DNA of 64,000 nucleotides from Streptomyces broussonetiae (GTDB taxonomy: Bacteria; Actinomycetota; Actinomycetes; Streptomycetales; Streptomycetaceae). Where the stretch lies: assembly GCF_009796285.1 (NCBI RefSeq), contig NZ_CP047020.1, positions 8,742,001 to 8,806,000 of the forward strand, given 5' to 3'. The first letter of the stretch is position 1. Each line of letters opens with the position of its first letter. The notes under the pieces are model-generated. The model did not search any database. It was not told the DNA's origin and saw nothing but the letters and a program-made list of their open reading frames with translations. Positions 34,047-43,575 of the stretch are shown here, in pieces. Position numbers and translations under genes: made by a program.

Positions 34047-34450
34047 GAGGTCCGGGGCGGCGCGGTCAGGTGCTCGCCGAGCTGTTCCACGAGTTCGCTC
34101 ATGTTGTGTCCGACGACCCCCGCGTCCGCGTCCTCGGTGGTGACGACGGACAGATGGGCGCCGGTGCCGGCCTCCACGATGAACAGCACGCCGCCGTAGA
34201 ACTCGGCCATCGCCGAGCGCACGCCTCCGCTGCCGTCGCCGAACTCGACGGACGCCCCGTGCGACAGCGACTGGATCCCGGCGGCGATCGCGGCGAGCTG
34301 GTCGGCCTGGTCGACGCTCAGCTCCGGGGTACGGCACAGCCTCAGCCCGTCCCGGGAGAGCACGAGCGCGTGCCGCGCCCCCGGGGTCCTTTCCAGCAGG
34401 CCCTCCAGGAGCCAGGTGAGCTTGTCGTCCGCGGTGGTCGGGCCGGTCAT
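34043..34450 (-). CDS. cvnB: Conservon roadblock/LC7 protein CvnB
   Basis: The 135-residue protein has the roadblock/LC7 fold typical of CvnB: LTWLLEGLLERTPGARHALVLSRDGL, a QADQLAAIAAGIQSLS helix and FIVEAGTGAHLSVVTTEDADAG. Such domains regulate small GTPases, consistent with CvnD two genes downstream. Its ATG overlaps the cvnA stop by 4 bp and its stop overlaps cvnC. Confidence 0.93.
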   Translation of the reverse strand: MTGPTTADDKLTWLLEGLLERTPGARHALVLSRDGLRLCRTPELSVDQADQLAAIAAGIQSLSHGASVEFGDGSGGVRSAMAEFYGGVLFIVEAGTGAHLSVVTTEDADAGVVGHNMSELVEQLGEHLTAPPRTS

Positions 34451-36528
34451 GAAGTGGTGTCGCCTTCCGGGTGCGCATGCGGTGTGGAGGATGCGGGGGA
34501 GCGGTGCTCACCGGGGCGGCCCTGCGGCACACCGGCCCGACCGCCTGCCGCGCCGTCCGGCGCGGGTCCACCGGGCATCGCGGTGGCTGCCGGGACGCCG
34601 GATCCGTGGCCGTCCCGTGGCGTGGCGTGCGCGTCGCCGACCGGGTGGCCTGCGGGCGCCGGGGCCCGGGTGGCGTCGGCCGGGTGGCCTGCCGGCGCGG
34701 TGGCGGGGGTGCAGGCGTCCCGCTCACCGGCCGAAGTGCTGCCGGTGGACCGCGCGGGGGCGGACGGGAAGCCGCCGGCCCGGTCGTCGGGCAAGCCGTC
34801 GCGCGCCCCGTCCCGGGCGAGGCGGCCGGAGGCGGTCGTACCCGTCGAGGCGTCGGGTGCCGGGGTGCTCCCCTCGGTGCCAGGGGTGCCAGGAGCGGAG
34901 GCCGTCCGACCGGCCTCCGGCGCGGCCGGGGCGGTACCGGCTGGGAGGGTGTCCGGCGTGCCGGGGCGCTCGGCGCGGTGGGTGTCCGGCGTGGCCGGGT
35001 TGCCGGCCCGCCGGGTGTCCGGTGTGGCCGGATCGTCGGCGCGGTCCGTGTCCGGGGCCTCCGGCGCGGAGGGGCGGACCGCCCGGCGGAAGCTGCTGAA
35101 GCGGGCCGCTCGGGCCTTGCCGGCGTCGGTGCCGGACGCGGGCCCGGGCGTGTCGGTGCCGGTCGCCGACCGCGTCGTGCCGGGGCGTGGCGCGGAGCGG
35201 GAGCGTTCGGCCTCGGCGAGTGTGCGGCCCCGGCGTCGCTTGGGCAGCCCGGCCGCGCCCTGCTGCGGACCCTGCTCCGGGGCCGTTGCGGCGGTCGAGT
35301 GGACGGGAGCGCTCTCCACGGCGGCCGGAGCCTTGGGCCGCCGCGGAACCGGGGTCTGCTCCGGCGGTGTCACGGCCGGAGCCGCGGCCAGGGCGGGGTT
35401 GGCGAGGATGTCCTGCGGGATCAGCATCAACACGCCCGTGCCGCCCCGTGCGGACGGCCGGAACGACACCTTCAGGCCGTGCTTGCGAGCGATCCGGCCG
35501 ACCACGGCGAGCCCGAGCCGGGTGCCGGTCAGGCCGCCCAGTCCGGAGACGTCGCCGGAGACCGCCCGCTCGGCCCGGCGCAGCTGCACATCGCCCATCA
35601 CCAGGCCGCTGTCCTCCACGGAGACGATGACCCCGGCCGGCACCTCCTCGACGTAGACGTGCACTTCGGCGGCCGGCGGCGAGAAGTTCGCGGCGTTGTC
35701 GAGGAGTTCGGCGAGCGCGTGCATCACACCCTCGGCGGCATGCCCGGCCACGGCGGCCTCGCTGACCGAGTGCGTCCGCACCCGCTGATAGCCGGCGATC
35801 CGTCCCATCGCGCCGCGCAGGATCGACTCCATCGCGATCGGCCGGGCCCACCGGCGCCCCGAACGCGCCCCGGTCAGTACGGCGATGGAGTCGGCGAGCC
35901 GGCCCGCCTGGGCGGTGCGGTGATCGAGCTGGAGCAGGTCGGCGAGGACGTCCTCGTCGGAGTGCCGGTCCTCCATCGCGCGCAGGTCGGCGAGCGTGGC
36001 CGTGGCCAGGGCCTGCATGCGGCCGGCGGCGTTGGAGGTCGCGGAGACCGCCGCGGCCCGGTCGCGCCGGGCACGCTCCAGTTCGGCCCCGAGCCGGTCG
36101 TTCTCGCTCAGGAGCCGGTTCGTCTCCTGCTCGCTCTCGCGCTCCAGCCGCGCCCGCTCGGCCTCGAACGTCTCGGTGAGTTCGGTGCGCTGCCGGGCGA
36201 GTTCGTCGATGAGCCGCTGCTGCTCCTGGCGGGACTCCTCGGTCGTGCGGGCCTGCTGCTGCAGAAGCCGCCCGAGGTCCTGGGTCACGGTCCGCAGCCG
36301 GTGCCGGACGTCGCGCGTGGTGCGCAGGGCGTGCACGGCCGTGGCCACCGCCGTGCTGAGCACGACCGCCGCCACGCCCGCGCCGCAGGCCAGCGGGGTG
36401 CGCACCGAGTCCGGCGCCACCGCCACGGCCGCGCAGACGACGAGCGCCGAGACGGCGCCGGCCACGGCGAGGACGGAGAAGAAGGTACGGAGGGACGGTC
36501 GGTCGCCGGGATGCGTGGGCGGGGTCAT
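34447..36528 (-). CDS. cvnA: Conservon sensor histidine-kinase-like protein CvnA
   Basis: The 693-residue protein starts at ATG 36528 (MTPPTHPGDRPS). Two membrane helices (about 17-65) precede a long coiled coil (about 75-170, many Glu/Arg/Gln). The ATPase domain (about 240-400) has an N-box ELLDNAANFSPP with Asn278, a G1 box VEDSGLVMGD and a G2 box GLGLAVVGRIARKHG. The last ~290 residues are Pro/Ala/Thr-rich with TPDTRRAGNPA-type repeats, a disordered tail as in other CvnA proteins. It is the presumed membrane receptor of the conservon and the first gene of the operon. No H-box with phospho-His is evident. Confidence 0.93.
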   Translation of the reverse strand: MTPPTHPGDRPSLRTFFSVLAVAGAVSALVVCAAVAVAPDSVRTPLACGAGVAAVVLSTAVATAVHALRTTRDVRHRLRTVTQDLGRLLQQQARTTEESRQEQQRLIDELARQRTELTETFEAERARLERESEQETNRLLSENDRLGAELERARRDRAAAVSATSNAAGRMQALATATLADLRAMEDRHSDEDVLADLLQLDHRTAQAGRLADSIAVLTGARSGRRWARPIAMESILRGAMGRIAGYQRVRTHSVSEAAVAGHAAEGVMHALAELLDNAANFSPPAAEVHVYVEEVPAGVIVSVEDSGLVMGDVQLRRAERAVSGDVSGLGGLTGTRLGLAVVGRIARKHGLKVSFRPSARGGTGVLMLIPQDILANPALAAAPAVTPPEQTPVPRRPKAPAAVESAPVHSTAATAPEQGPQQGAAGLPKRRRGRTLAEAERSRSAPRPGTTRSATGTDTPGPASGTDAGKARAARFSSFRRAVRPSAPEAPDTDRADDPATPDTRRAGNPATPDTHRAERPGTPDTLPAGTAPAAPEAGRTASAPGTPGTEGSTPAPDASTGTTASGRLARDGARDGLPDDRAGGFPSAPARSTGSTSAGERDACTPATAPAGHPADATRAPAPAGHPVGDAHATPRDGHGSGVPAATAMPGGPAPDGAAGGRAGVPQGRPGEHRSPASSTPHAHPEGDTTS

Positions 36529-37073
36529 CGGTCCGGTCTGGTCCTCGCGGCGGAGACGGTCAGGTGGGGGCTGGCTGGGACGTACGGCTGGGGAGGCGTG
36601 ACACACGGCGGTGAACTGGCGGTCACTATACGAGAGTTCGTGATCGGAAAAGAAAGGTTCCGTAGTCGTCCCATGAAGTCGGCGGTCATATCCGCATGTC
36701 GGGTACGAAGTGGATGACCGGGGCACTCCGGGCCCGGCATCCGCGGCCCGACGCTCCGGATCCGCGCACCCGGCGAAGCGACGGGGCGGGTGTACGAGAC
36801 CTTGAATGAAAGGACGGATCCGGTGGGGGTGAGGTTGCCTCCCGGCCCCGGTTTTCCGCGCCCAGGACCTGTGGGTCTTCTAACACCCCTGTGCATCCGC
36901 AATGGATCTTGACGCCCGCCCCCTGGGTCGCTGAACTGTCACCGACCGGGCCTCACCACCACAGAGGCCCACACCGGGGGAGGGACCGGGCATGCGCGGC
37001 GCGACCCGTACGGAGGGGGTAGGCCGACAGGGGGAGAACCGCACATCTATACGATGGCGCCTGAAAAGGCGCA
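36529..37073. other. Divergent promoter region of the conservon and rhomboid-like gene
   Basis: The stretch holds regulatory sequence only. On the minus strand TATAGT (36630-36625) is a candidate -10 for cvnA, about 90 bp before its start; no matching -35 is evident. On the plus strand a small stable hairpin at 37057-37072 sits against the first ATG. I see no coding sequence. Confidence 0.45.
37057..37072 (+). other. GAAA-tetraloop hairpin next to ATG 37074
   Basis: Six-base arms gcgcct/aggcgc close a gaaa loop, a GNRA-type tetraloop if transcribed. It ends one base before the ATG at 37074, which would mask that start. Confidence 0.45.
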
Positions 37074-38264
37074 ATGTCGGAAAACCGCCTCGCGTGGCCG
37101 GAAAGCCGGGAGCGCGACGAAGGGGGCGATGTGCATGACGGGGGAGTCGAAGGCGATGGGCTGCCGTGCCTCATGACCACTGAAGGGCGCATCGAGGCAT
37201 GCCGCTCCCTGCTCGCACGGCTCGCCCGGTTCACCGGGCGCACGCTGCGCGGCGAGTGGCACGCGATCGTCGTCGAGCCGGTGCAGCGGCTCGCGCGCCG
37301 CGGACTGTCCGGACTGCTGCTGGCGTTCGTCGCCGCGTTCGGCGTCATCTTCTTCCAGGGCATCGCCCAGCACCCCCTCGGCCGGCTCTGGGTGACCAGG
37401 CTCGGCGGTGTCAAGGCCGACCTGCCGCTGTGGCTGTCGCTGCTGCGCACACCCGTGTCGCTCTACGTCCCGGCGCTCGACCTGCCCGTGTGGGCCGGCA
37501 TCACCCAGCTCTTCCTCGCCTTCGCCTGGGCCGAACTGACCCTGGGCCGGGCCCGGACGCTGGCGATCTCGTACGCCACCACCCTGGCCGGCACGCTCAC
37601 CGCCCGTGCGATGATCGCGGCGGGGCCCGGCTGGGGGTGGGGCTTCGGGCTGCCGCCGGAGTGCGCCCATGTGCTGGACACCGGGCCGTCCGCGGCCGTC
37701 GTCGGCCTGTTCACGTATCTCGCGGTGATCAAGCGGGCGCCCGTGGTGTTCACCCTGACCGGCGGCTCGATGGTGTGGGAGTCCATCGCCATCCCCAATC
37801 TGGCCGGCCGTGAGCACCTGATCGCGGTGGGCTCGGCGATCGTCCTCGGGCTGCTGCACGGCCGACGCGAGCGGCTGCGCGCGCTCGTCCGCTCCCTGCT
37901 ACCCGCCTCCGCGTTCGCCCCGACAGCGACTCCCGAGCCTGCCGCAACAGCGACTCCCGAGCCTGCTCCGGCGGCGCAGCCTCCCGTGCCCGCCCCGACG
38001 GCGCAGGCGCCCGCATCTGCTCCGGCGTCGGAAGCTCCTGCGACCACCTCGGCGGCACCGCCCTCTGCACCCGCTTCCGCGGCGGCGCCGCCCTCTGCAC
38101 CGTCTTCCGTGGCGGCGTCGCTCTCCGCACCCGCCACTTCGGCGGCGCCGCCCTCCGCACCCAGCACCCCGGTGGCCCCGGCTGCCGCCCCCGCTGCCGC
38201 GCCCGCGCAGCCCCGGACGGTGCCTGCCCCGGTGCGGGCCGACCGGTGTGGGACGCGGCGATGA
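37074..38264 (+). CDS. Rhomboid-like membrane protein with Ala/Pro/Ser-rich tail
   Basis: The 396-residue protein has a hydrophilic start, then about six membrane segments (residues 75-270). Within them LDTGPSAAVVGL and a later REHLIAVG resemble the G-x-S and His sites of rhomboid-like proteins, so it may be a divergent rhomboid or an inactive relative. Residues 280-396 are an Ala/Pro/Ser-rich repetitive tail (APPSAPAS). The ATG at 37074 lies against a hairpin; ATG 37173 (MTTEGRIEAC) is a reasonable alternative start. It runs toward pyc, ending at a hairpin. Confidence 0.6.
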   Translation: MSENRLAWPESRERDEGGDVHDGGVEGDGLPCLMTTEGRIEACRSLLARLARFTGRTLRGEWHAIVVEPVQRLARRGLSGLLLAFVAAFGVIFFQGIAQHPLGRLWVTRLGGVKADLPLWLSLLRTPVSLYVPALDLPVWAGITQLFLAFAWAELTLGRARTLAISYATTLAGTLTARAMIAAGPGWGWGFGLPPECAHVLDTGPSAAVVGLFTYLAVIKRAPVVFTLTGGSMVWESIAIPNLAGREHLIAVGSAIVLGLLHGRRERLRALVRSLLPASAFAPTATPEPAATATPEPAPAAQPPVPAPTAQAPASAPASEAPATTSAAPPSAPASAAAPPSAPSSVAASLSAPATSAAPPSAPSTPVAPAAAPAAAPAQPRTVPAPVRADRCGTRR

Positions 38265-38283
38265 CCTCCCTGGAACGCTGAGC

Positions 38284-38310
38284 GGCCGACGCCCGCCTGT
38301 GGCGTCGGCC
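38284..38310 (+). terminator. Hairpin after the rhomboid-like gene
   Basis: Perfect 10-bp arms (38284-38293, 38301-38310) with a 7-base loop lie 20 bp past the stop codon. Confidence 0.7.
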
Positions 38311-38437
38311 ACCCCGGTGGTGTGACGGTTTCCGCACGTCGACACCGGGGGAACCCCCTAGGGTTGCCGCGAGATACGGCAGGGCGTGGCTGACACCATG
38401 GTGTTCGTCGCCGGCAGGCAGCTGAAGGGAATCCAGG

Positions 38438-41400
38438 ATGTTCCGCAAGGTGCTGGTCGCCAACCGTGGAGAGATCGCGATCCGCGCGTTCCGGGCGGGC
38501 TACGAACTCGGGGCGCGCACCGTCGCCGTGTTCCCGCACGAGGACCGCAACTCGCTGCACCGGCTGAAGGCCGACGAGGCGTACGAGATCGGGGAGCCGG
38601 GGCACCCCGTGCGGGCCTATCTCTCCGTCGAGGAGATCGTGGGCGCGGCCCGCCGGGCGGGCGCCGACGCCGTCTACCCCGGCTACGGCTTCCTGTCCGA
38701 GAACCCCGAACTGGCCCGCGCCTGCGAGGAGGCGGGCATCACCTTCGTCGGCCCCAGTGTCCAGACGCTGGAGCTGACCGGGAACAAGGCCCGTGCGGTC
38801 GCAGCCGCCCGGGCAGCCGGCGTACCCGTGCTCGGCTCGTCCCAGCCCTCCACCGACGTCGACGAACTCGTCCGCGCCGCCGAGGAGATCGGCTTCCCGG
38901 TCTTCGTCAAGGCCGTCGCGGGCGGCGGCGGTCGCGGTATGCGCCGTGTGGAGGACCCCGCCCAGCTGCGCGAGTCCATCGAGGCCGCCTCCCGCGAGGC
39001 CGCCTCCGCGTTCGGCGACCCGACCGTCTTCCTGGAGAAGGCCGTCGTGGACCCGCGCCACATCGAGGTGCAGATCCTCGCCGACGGCGAGGGCAACGTC
39101 ATCCACCTGTACGAGCGCGACTGCTCGCTCCAGCGCCGCCACCAGAAGGTCATCGAGCTGGCGCCCGCGCCCAACCTCGACCCGGCGCTGCGCCGGCGCA
39201 TCTGCGACGACGCCGTCCGCTTCGCCCGTGAGATCGGCTACCGCAACGCGGGCACCGTGGAGTTCCTGCTCGACCCCGAGGGCAACCACGTCTTCATCGA
39301 GATGAACCCGCGCATCCAGGTCGAGCACACCGTGACCGAGGAGGTCACCGACGTCGACCTGGTCCAGGCCCAGTTGCGCATCGCCGCCGGCGAGACGCTC
39401 GCCGACCTCGGCCTCGCCCAGGACACCATCACCCTGCGCGGCGCCGCCCTGCAGTGCCGTATCACCACAGAGGACCCCGCCAACGGCTTCCGCCCGGACA
39501 CCGGCCGGATCAGCGCCTACCGCTCGCCGGGCGGCTCCGGCATCCGCCTGGACGGCGGCACCACGCACGCCGGTACGGAGATCAGCGCGCACTTCGACTC
39601 GATGCTGGTCAAGCTCACCTGCCGGGGCCGCGACTTCAAGGCCGCCGTCGGCCGAGCCCGGCGTGCCGTGGCCGAGTTCCGCATCCGCGGCGTGGCCACC
39701 AACATCCCCTTCCTGCAGGCCGTTCTGGACGACCCCGACTTCCAGGCGGGCCGGATCACCACCTCCTTCATCGAGCAGCGCCCTCATCTGCTGACCTCCC
39801 GGCACTCCGCCGACCGCGGCACCAAGCTGCTCACCTATCTCGCCGACGTGACGGTCAACAAGCCGCACGGCGAACGCCCCGATCTGCTCGACCCGGTCAC
39901 CAAGCTGCCGCCGCTCCCGGCCGGTGAGCCCCCGGCCGGCTCCCGGCAGCGGCTGGTCGCCCTCGGCCCCGAGGGCTTCGCCCGCCGGCTGCGCGAGTCG
40001 CCGACGATCGGCGTCACCGACACCACCTTCCGCGACGCCCACCAGTCCCTGCTCGCCACCCGGGTGCGCACCAAGGACCTCCTCGCGGTCGCCCCGGTCG
40101 TCGCCCGTACTCTGCCCGAGCTGCTGTCCCTGGAGTGCTGGGGCGGCGCGACGTACGACGTCGCGCTGCGCTTCCTCGCCGAGGACCCCTGGGAGCGGCT
40201 GGCCGCCCTGCGCGAGGCCGTGCCCAACATCTGTCTGCAGATGCTGCTGCGCGGCCGCAACACCGTCGGCTACACCCCGTACCCGACCGAGGTCACCGAT
40301 GCCTTCGTGCAGGAGGCCGCCGCCACCGGCATCGACATCTTCCGCATCTTCGACGCCCTCAACGACGTCGGCCAGATGCGCCCCGCCATCGAGGCCGTAC
40401 GCGAGACCGGCACCGCGATCGCCGAGGTCGCCCTCTGCTACACCGCCGACCTCAACGACCCGTCCGAGCGGCTCTACACCCTCGACTACTACCTGCGCCT
40501 GGCCGAGCAGATCGTCGAGGCCGGCGCCCACGTCCTCGCCGTCAAGGACATGGCCGGACTGCTGCGCGCACCGGCCGCGGCCAAGCTCGTCTCCGCGCTG
40601 CGCAGCGAGTTCGACCTGCCCGTGCATCTGCACACCCACGACACGGCCGGCGGGCAGCTCGCCACCTACCTCGCCGCGATCCAGGCGGGCGCCGACGCGG
40701 TGGACGGCGCGGTGGCCTCCATGGCCGGGACCACCTCGCAGCCGTCGCTGTCGGCGCTCGTCGCCGCCACCGACCACTCCGAACGCCCCACCGGTCTCGA
40801 CCTGCAGGCGGTCGGCGACCTGGAGCCGTACTGGGAGGGCGTGCGCAGGATCTACGCCCCGTTCGAGGCGGGCCTCGCCTCCCCGACCGGCCGGGTCTAC
40901 CACCACGAGATCCCCGGCGGCCAGCTGTCCAACCTGCGTACCCAGGCCGTCGCCCTCGGCCTCGGCGACCGCTTCGAGGACATCGAGGCGATGTACGCCG
41001 CCGCCGACCGGATCCTCGGCCGCCTGGTGAAGGTCACCCCGTCGTCCAAGGTGGTCGGCGACCTCGCCCTGCACCTGGTCGGCGCCGGGGTGTCCCCGAA
41101 GGCCTTCGAGGAGACGCCGGACCGCTTCGACATCCCCGACTCGGTCATCGGCTTCCTGCGGGGCGAGCTGGGCACCCCGCCCGGTGGCTGGCCCGAGCCG
41201 TTCCGCACCAAGGCCCTCAAGGGCCGCGGCGAGGCCAAGCCCGCGCCCGACCTGTCCGCCGAGGACCGCGAGGGCCTCGCGAAGGACACCCGGGCGACCC
41301 TCAACCGGCTGCTGTTCCCCGGCCCGACGCGCGAGTTCGACACGCACCGTCAGGCCTTCGGCGACACCAGCGTGCTGGACAGCAAGGCCTTCTTCTACGG

Positions 41401-41812
41401 TCTGCGTCCCGCGAAGGAGTACGCCGTGGACCTGGAGCCCGGTGTCCGGCTGCTCATCGAACTGCAGGCGGTCGGCGAGGCGGACGAGCGCGGCATGCGC
41501 ACCGTGATGTCCTCGCTCAACGGCCAGTTGCGCCCGATCCAGGTCCGCGACCACGCGGCGGCCTCGGACGTGCCGGTCACGGAGAAGGCCGACCGTACCA
41601 ACGTGGGCCATGTGGCGGCCCCGTTCGCCGGTGTGGTCACCCTCGCGGTGGCCGAGGGCGACGAGGTCGCCGCCGGTGCCACGATCGCCACCATCGAGGC
41701 CATGAAGATGGAGGCCACGATCACCGCGCCGAAGGCGGGCCGGGTCTCCCGGCTGGCCATCAACCGCATCCAGCAGGTGGAGGGCGGTGACCTGCTGGTC
41801 GAGCTGGCCTGA
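38438..41812 (+). CDS. pyc: Pyruvate carboxylase
   Basis: A full-length 1124-residue pyruvate carboxylase, which makes oxaloacetate from pyruvate, bicarbonate and ATP. Order: biotin carboxylase (about 1-450; VANRGEIAIR, GGGGRGMR, EMNPRIQVEHTVTE), carboxyltransferase (about 530-810; TDTTFRDAHQS, FRIFDALND, HLHTHDTAGG), allosteric/PC domain, and C-terminal biotin carrier with biotinyl Lys1090 in EAMKM. ATG 38438 has AAGGGA seven bases upstream. It is a single-gene unit closed by a strong hairpin. It supplies anaplerotic oxaloacetate, which would support growth on pyruvate-yielding substrates. Confidence 0.97.
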   Translation: MFRKVLVANRGEIAIRAFRAGYELGARTVAVFPHEDRNSLHRLKADEAYEIGEPGHPVRAYLSVEEIVGAARRAGADAVYPGYGFLSENPELARACEEAGITFVGPSVQTLELTGNKARAVAAARAAGVPVLGSSQPSTDVDELVRAAEEIGFPVFVKAVAGGGGRGMRRVEDPAQLRESIEAASREAASAFGDPTVFLEKAVVDPRHIEVQILADGEGNVIHLYERDCSLQRRHQKVIELAPAPNLDPALRRRICDDAVRFAREIGYRNAGTVEFLLDPEGNHVFIEMNPRIQVEHTVTEEVTDVDLVQAQLRIAAGETLADLGLAQDTITLRGAALQCRITTEDPANGFRPDTGRISAYRSPGGSGIRLDGGTTHAGTEISAHFDSMLVKLTCRGRDFKAAVGRARRAVAEFRIRGVATNIPFLQAVLDDPDFQAGRITTSFIEQRPHLLTSRHSADRGTKLLTYLADVTVNKPHGERPDLLDPVTKLPPLPAGEPPAGSRQRLVALGPEGFARRLRESPTIGVTDTTFRDAHQSLLATRVRTKDLLAVAPVVARTLPELLSLECWGGATYDVALRFLAEDPWERLAALREAVPNICLQMLLRGRNTVGYTPYPTEVTDAFVQEAAATGIDIFRIFDALNDVGQMRPAIEAVRETGTAIAEVALCYTADLNDPSERLYTLDYYLRLAEQIVEAGAHVLAVKDMAGLLRAPAAAKLVSALRSEFDLPVHLHTHDTAGGQLATYLAAIQAGADAVDGAVASMAGTTSQPSLSALVAATDHSERPTGLDLQAVGDLEPYWEGVRRIYAPFEAGLASPTGRVYHHEIPGGQLSNLRTQAVALGLGDRFEDIEAMYAAADRILGRLVKVTPSSKVVGDLALHLVGAGVSPKAFEETPDRFDIPDSVIGFLRGELGTPPGGWPEPFRTKALKGRGEAKPAPDLSAEDREGLAKDTRATLNRLLFPGPTREFDTHRQAFGDTSVLDSKAFFYGLRPAKEYAVDLEPGVRLLIELQAVGEADERGMRTVMSSLNGQLRPIQVRDHAAASDVPVTEKADRTNVGHVAAPFAGVVTLAVAEGDEVAAGATIATIEAMKMEATITAPKAGRVSRLAINRIQQVEGGDLLVELA

Positions 41813-41819
41813 CACACCG

Positions 41820-41852
41820 GTGCGCCGCGACCGGCGTCCGGTCGCGGCGCAC
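41820..41852. terminator. Bidirectional terminator after pyc
   Basis: Perfect 15-bp arms (41820-41834, 41838-41852) with a 3-base loop lie between the convergent pyc and beta-propeller genes. Confidence 0.85.
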
Positions 41853-41870
41853 GCTGCTCCCGCTCCGCGG

Positions 41871-42848
41871 CTACAGCCGGTCGCCGCGCTCCCGGAGCCG
41901 CGCGAGCAGCAGGTTGGGGTCCTTGCGCGTGGTGTACGCGGCGCTCGGCACGTAGACGATCCGGCCGAGTACGGCGACCGAGGTCGGGTTGGACAGCCCG
42001 TCGCGCCGGTCGAGGGCGACCGTGGGCGACCCGTCGCGGCGCACCAGGACCACCTGGTTGGGCTTGTTCAGGGCGGCCACCACCGTGCGGCCGGACCCCG
42101 TGAAGGCGAAGTCGTCGATGCCGGTGAGTCCGCGGGCCGGTGTCTCGGTCCGGCCCGCGGAACCGTCCGGTCCGATGGGGATGCGCAGCAGCGTTCCGCG
42201 GTCGGTGTTCGACACCCAGACGGCACCGCGGTGCACCTTGATGCCATTGGCACCGACACCGCTCGCCGAGGCCGTGGTCAGCGGTTCGAGCGCTGTCTCG
42301 CGGGCCCATGCCGTGGCCGGGCCGCCCTGCAGTGGGACGCGCCAGACGGTGCCGAGCACCGAGTCGGCCGCGTAGAGCATGCCTGCGCGTTCGTCGAGGG
42401 CCAGGCCGTTGGGATAGCCGTCCTTGGGCAACTGGGCGATCTGCTCGGGTTCCTCGCCGGGAGCGAGGCGCCAGATGCCCGTCTTGCCGGTGCCGGTCGC
42501 GTAGTTGACGTACAGCGTGTCGTCGTGGGCGCGGGCGATACCGGTGACGAGGGCGCTGTGCACGACAGGGGTGCTGGGATGCGGGACGGCCGGCAGGGTC
42601 GCGCGGATGCGGGTCTGCCCGTCGGGCGTGACATGGGCGATCTGCCGGGCGTAGGCGAGGGTCAGGTCGGCGGAGCCGTCGCGTTCGAGTGCGATGTTCT
42701 CGGGTGTCTGTCCGGCGGCCAGGCCGAAACGGGCGGCGATGCGGGCGTCGGTGACGACCGGTCCGGTGCCGGGAGCGGGCGACGCCGCGATCAGGCCGAG
42801 CGCGAGCGCGGCCGTGGCGGCACCGGCCAGGCGGGGGAGTCGGGGCAT
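41871..42848 (-). CDS. Secreted SMP-30/NHL-like beta-propeller protein
   Basis: The 325-residue product has a signal peptide (RLAGAATAALALGLIAASPA) and six-bladed-propeller features of the SMP-30/gluconolactonase group: GYPNGLALDERAGMLYAADS, SASGVGANGIKVHRGAVWVSNTDRGTLLRI and GIDDFAFTG. Such proteins include lactonases and structural propellers; no activity is assigned. ATG 42848 follows GAGAGG four bases upstream. It is convergent with pyc. Confidence 0.8.
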   Translation of the reverse strand: MPRLPRLAGAATAALALGLIAASPAPGTGPVVTDARIAARFGLAAGQTPENIALERDGSADLTLAYARQIAHVTPDGQTRIRATLPAVPHPSTPVVHSALVTGIARAHDDTLYVNYATGTGKTGIWRLAPGEEPEQIAQLPKDGYPNGLALDERAGMLYAADSVLGTVWRVPLQGGPATAWARETALEPLTTASASGVGANGIKVHRGAVWVSNTDRGTLLRIPIGPDGSAGRTETPARGLTGIDDFAFTGSGRTVVAALNKPNQVVLVRRDGSPTVALDRRDGLSNPTSVAVLGRIVYVPSAAYTTRKDPNLLLARLRERGDRL

Positions 42849-42984
42849 GTGACCTCTCTCGGGACGGCGCGCGGGCGCCGGCGTGCGGGGCCACACCAAC
42901 ATGCGGCTCCACCGGCTGCCTCGGCCGGGAGCCGGGCCGCGGGATCGCCCGCGCGGCCCAGCACCCGGCGCCGTACGCCGTGCG

Positions 42985-43017
42985 CCCGGGTGACGGCCGT
43001 AGCGGCCGTCACCCGGG
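42985..43017 (-). terminator. Terminator of the cysteine-containing secreted protein
   Basis: Perfect 15-bp arms (42985-42999, 43003-43017) with a tag loop lie directly behind the stop at 43021. Confidence 0.85.
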
Positions 43018-43020
43018 GCG

Positions 43021-43482
43021 TCAGTCCCACAGGGAGTAGGTCATGACCTGCTTGAAGGTGTCCGGCCGTGCTCCGGTGTAGGTCAGGCTGAGGTTCGTGA
43101 AGCGCTGGAAGTACGGATGCTTCTTCCACGCCTGCTCGCCGCTGAGCCGGATCACGACGGGGTACGAGTGGAAGGTGCCGGCCGCGCAGTACGGGGTGCA
43201 GTCGTTGACCCAGTTCACCCCCACCCCCTTGGCCCCGTCCGGGCCCCACTGGCTCCAGCGCAGTGCGGTGAGCCGGCTGTTGCCGTCGCCGCAGGCCAGG
43301 ATGAAGTCGCCGGGGCGGATGTTCCGGTGGAAGTAGCAGTCGACGAGCACAGGCCGTGCCGAGGCGCTCGTGACCGGTGCCGTGGTCCCGGTCGGCGGAC
43401 TGGCCGACGCCGTCGTCATCGCCGCTGTCAGCAGCGTTCCTGCCGTCAGGGTCACCACCGTTCCCACCACTGATCCGCGCAT
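43021..43482 (-). CDS. Secreted cysteine-containing protein of unknown function
   Basis: The 153-residue product has a signal peptide (GSVVGTVVTLTAGTLLTAAM) and a mature domain with four cysteines (LVDCYFHRN, LACGDGNS, NDCTPYC) that could make two disulfides. It contains repeated Trp (LRWSQWGPDG, VNWVND), suggesting a compact extracellular fold. I do not recognise the family. ATG 43482 follows GGGAG five bases upstream. A strong terminator follows. Confidence 0.7.
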   Translation of the reverse strand: MRGSVVGTVVTLTAGTLLTAAMTTASASPPTGTTAPVTSASARPVLVDCYFHRNIRPGDFILACGDGNSRLTALRWSQWGPDGAKGVGVNWVNDCTPYCAAGTFHSYPVVIRLSGEQAWKKHPYFQRFTNLSLTYTGARPDTFKQVMTYSLWD

Positions 43483-43575
43483 GGCCGCTCCCACCGTTGT
43501 GCTGTGTTCGACCGCGTTCACTCGACGCTACGACCGTGCGGCCATTTGCACCACTCGCGCAGGTCGGGCCGTGTG

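Noticed and set aside
37463..41815. 1450-codon minus-strand open frame opposite pyc
   Set aside because: It is antisense to an unmistakable pyruvate carboxylase. Its composition (Gly/Val/Asp/Arg-rich, no domain) is the usual effect of high GC at third positions.
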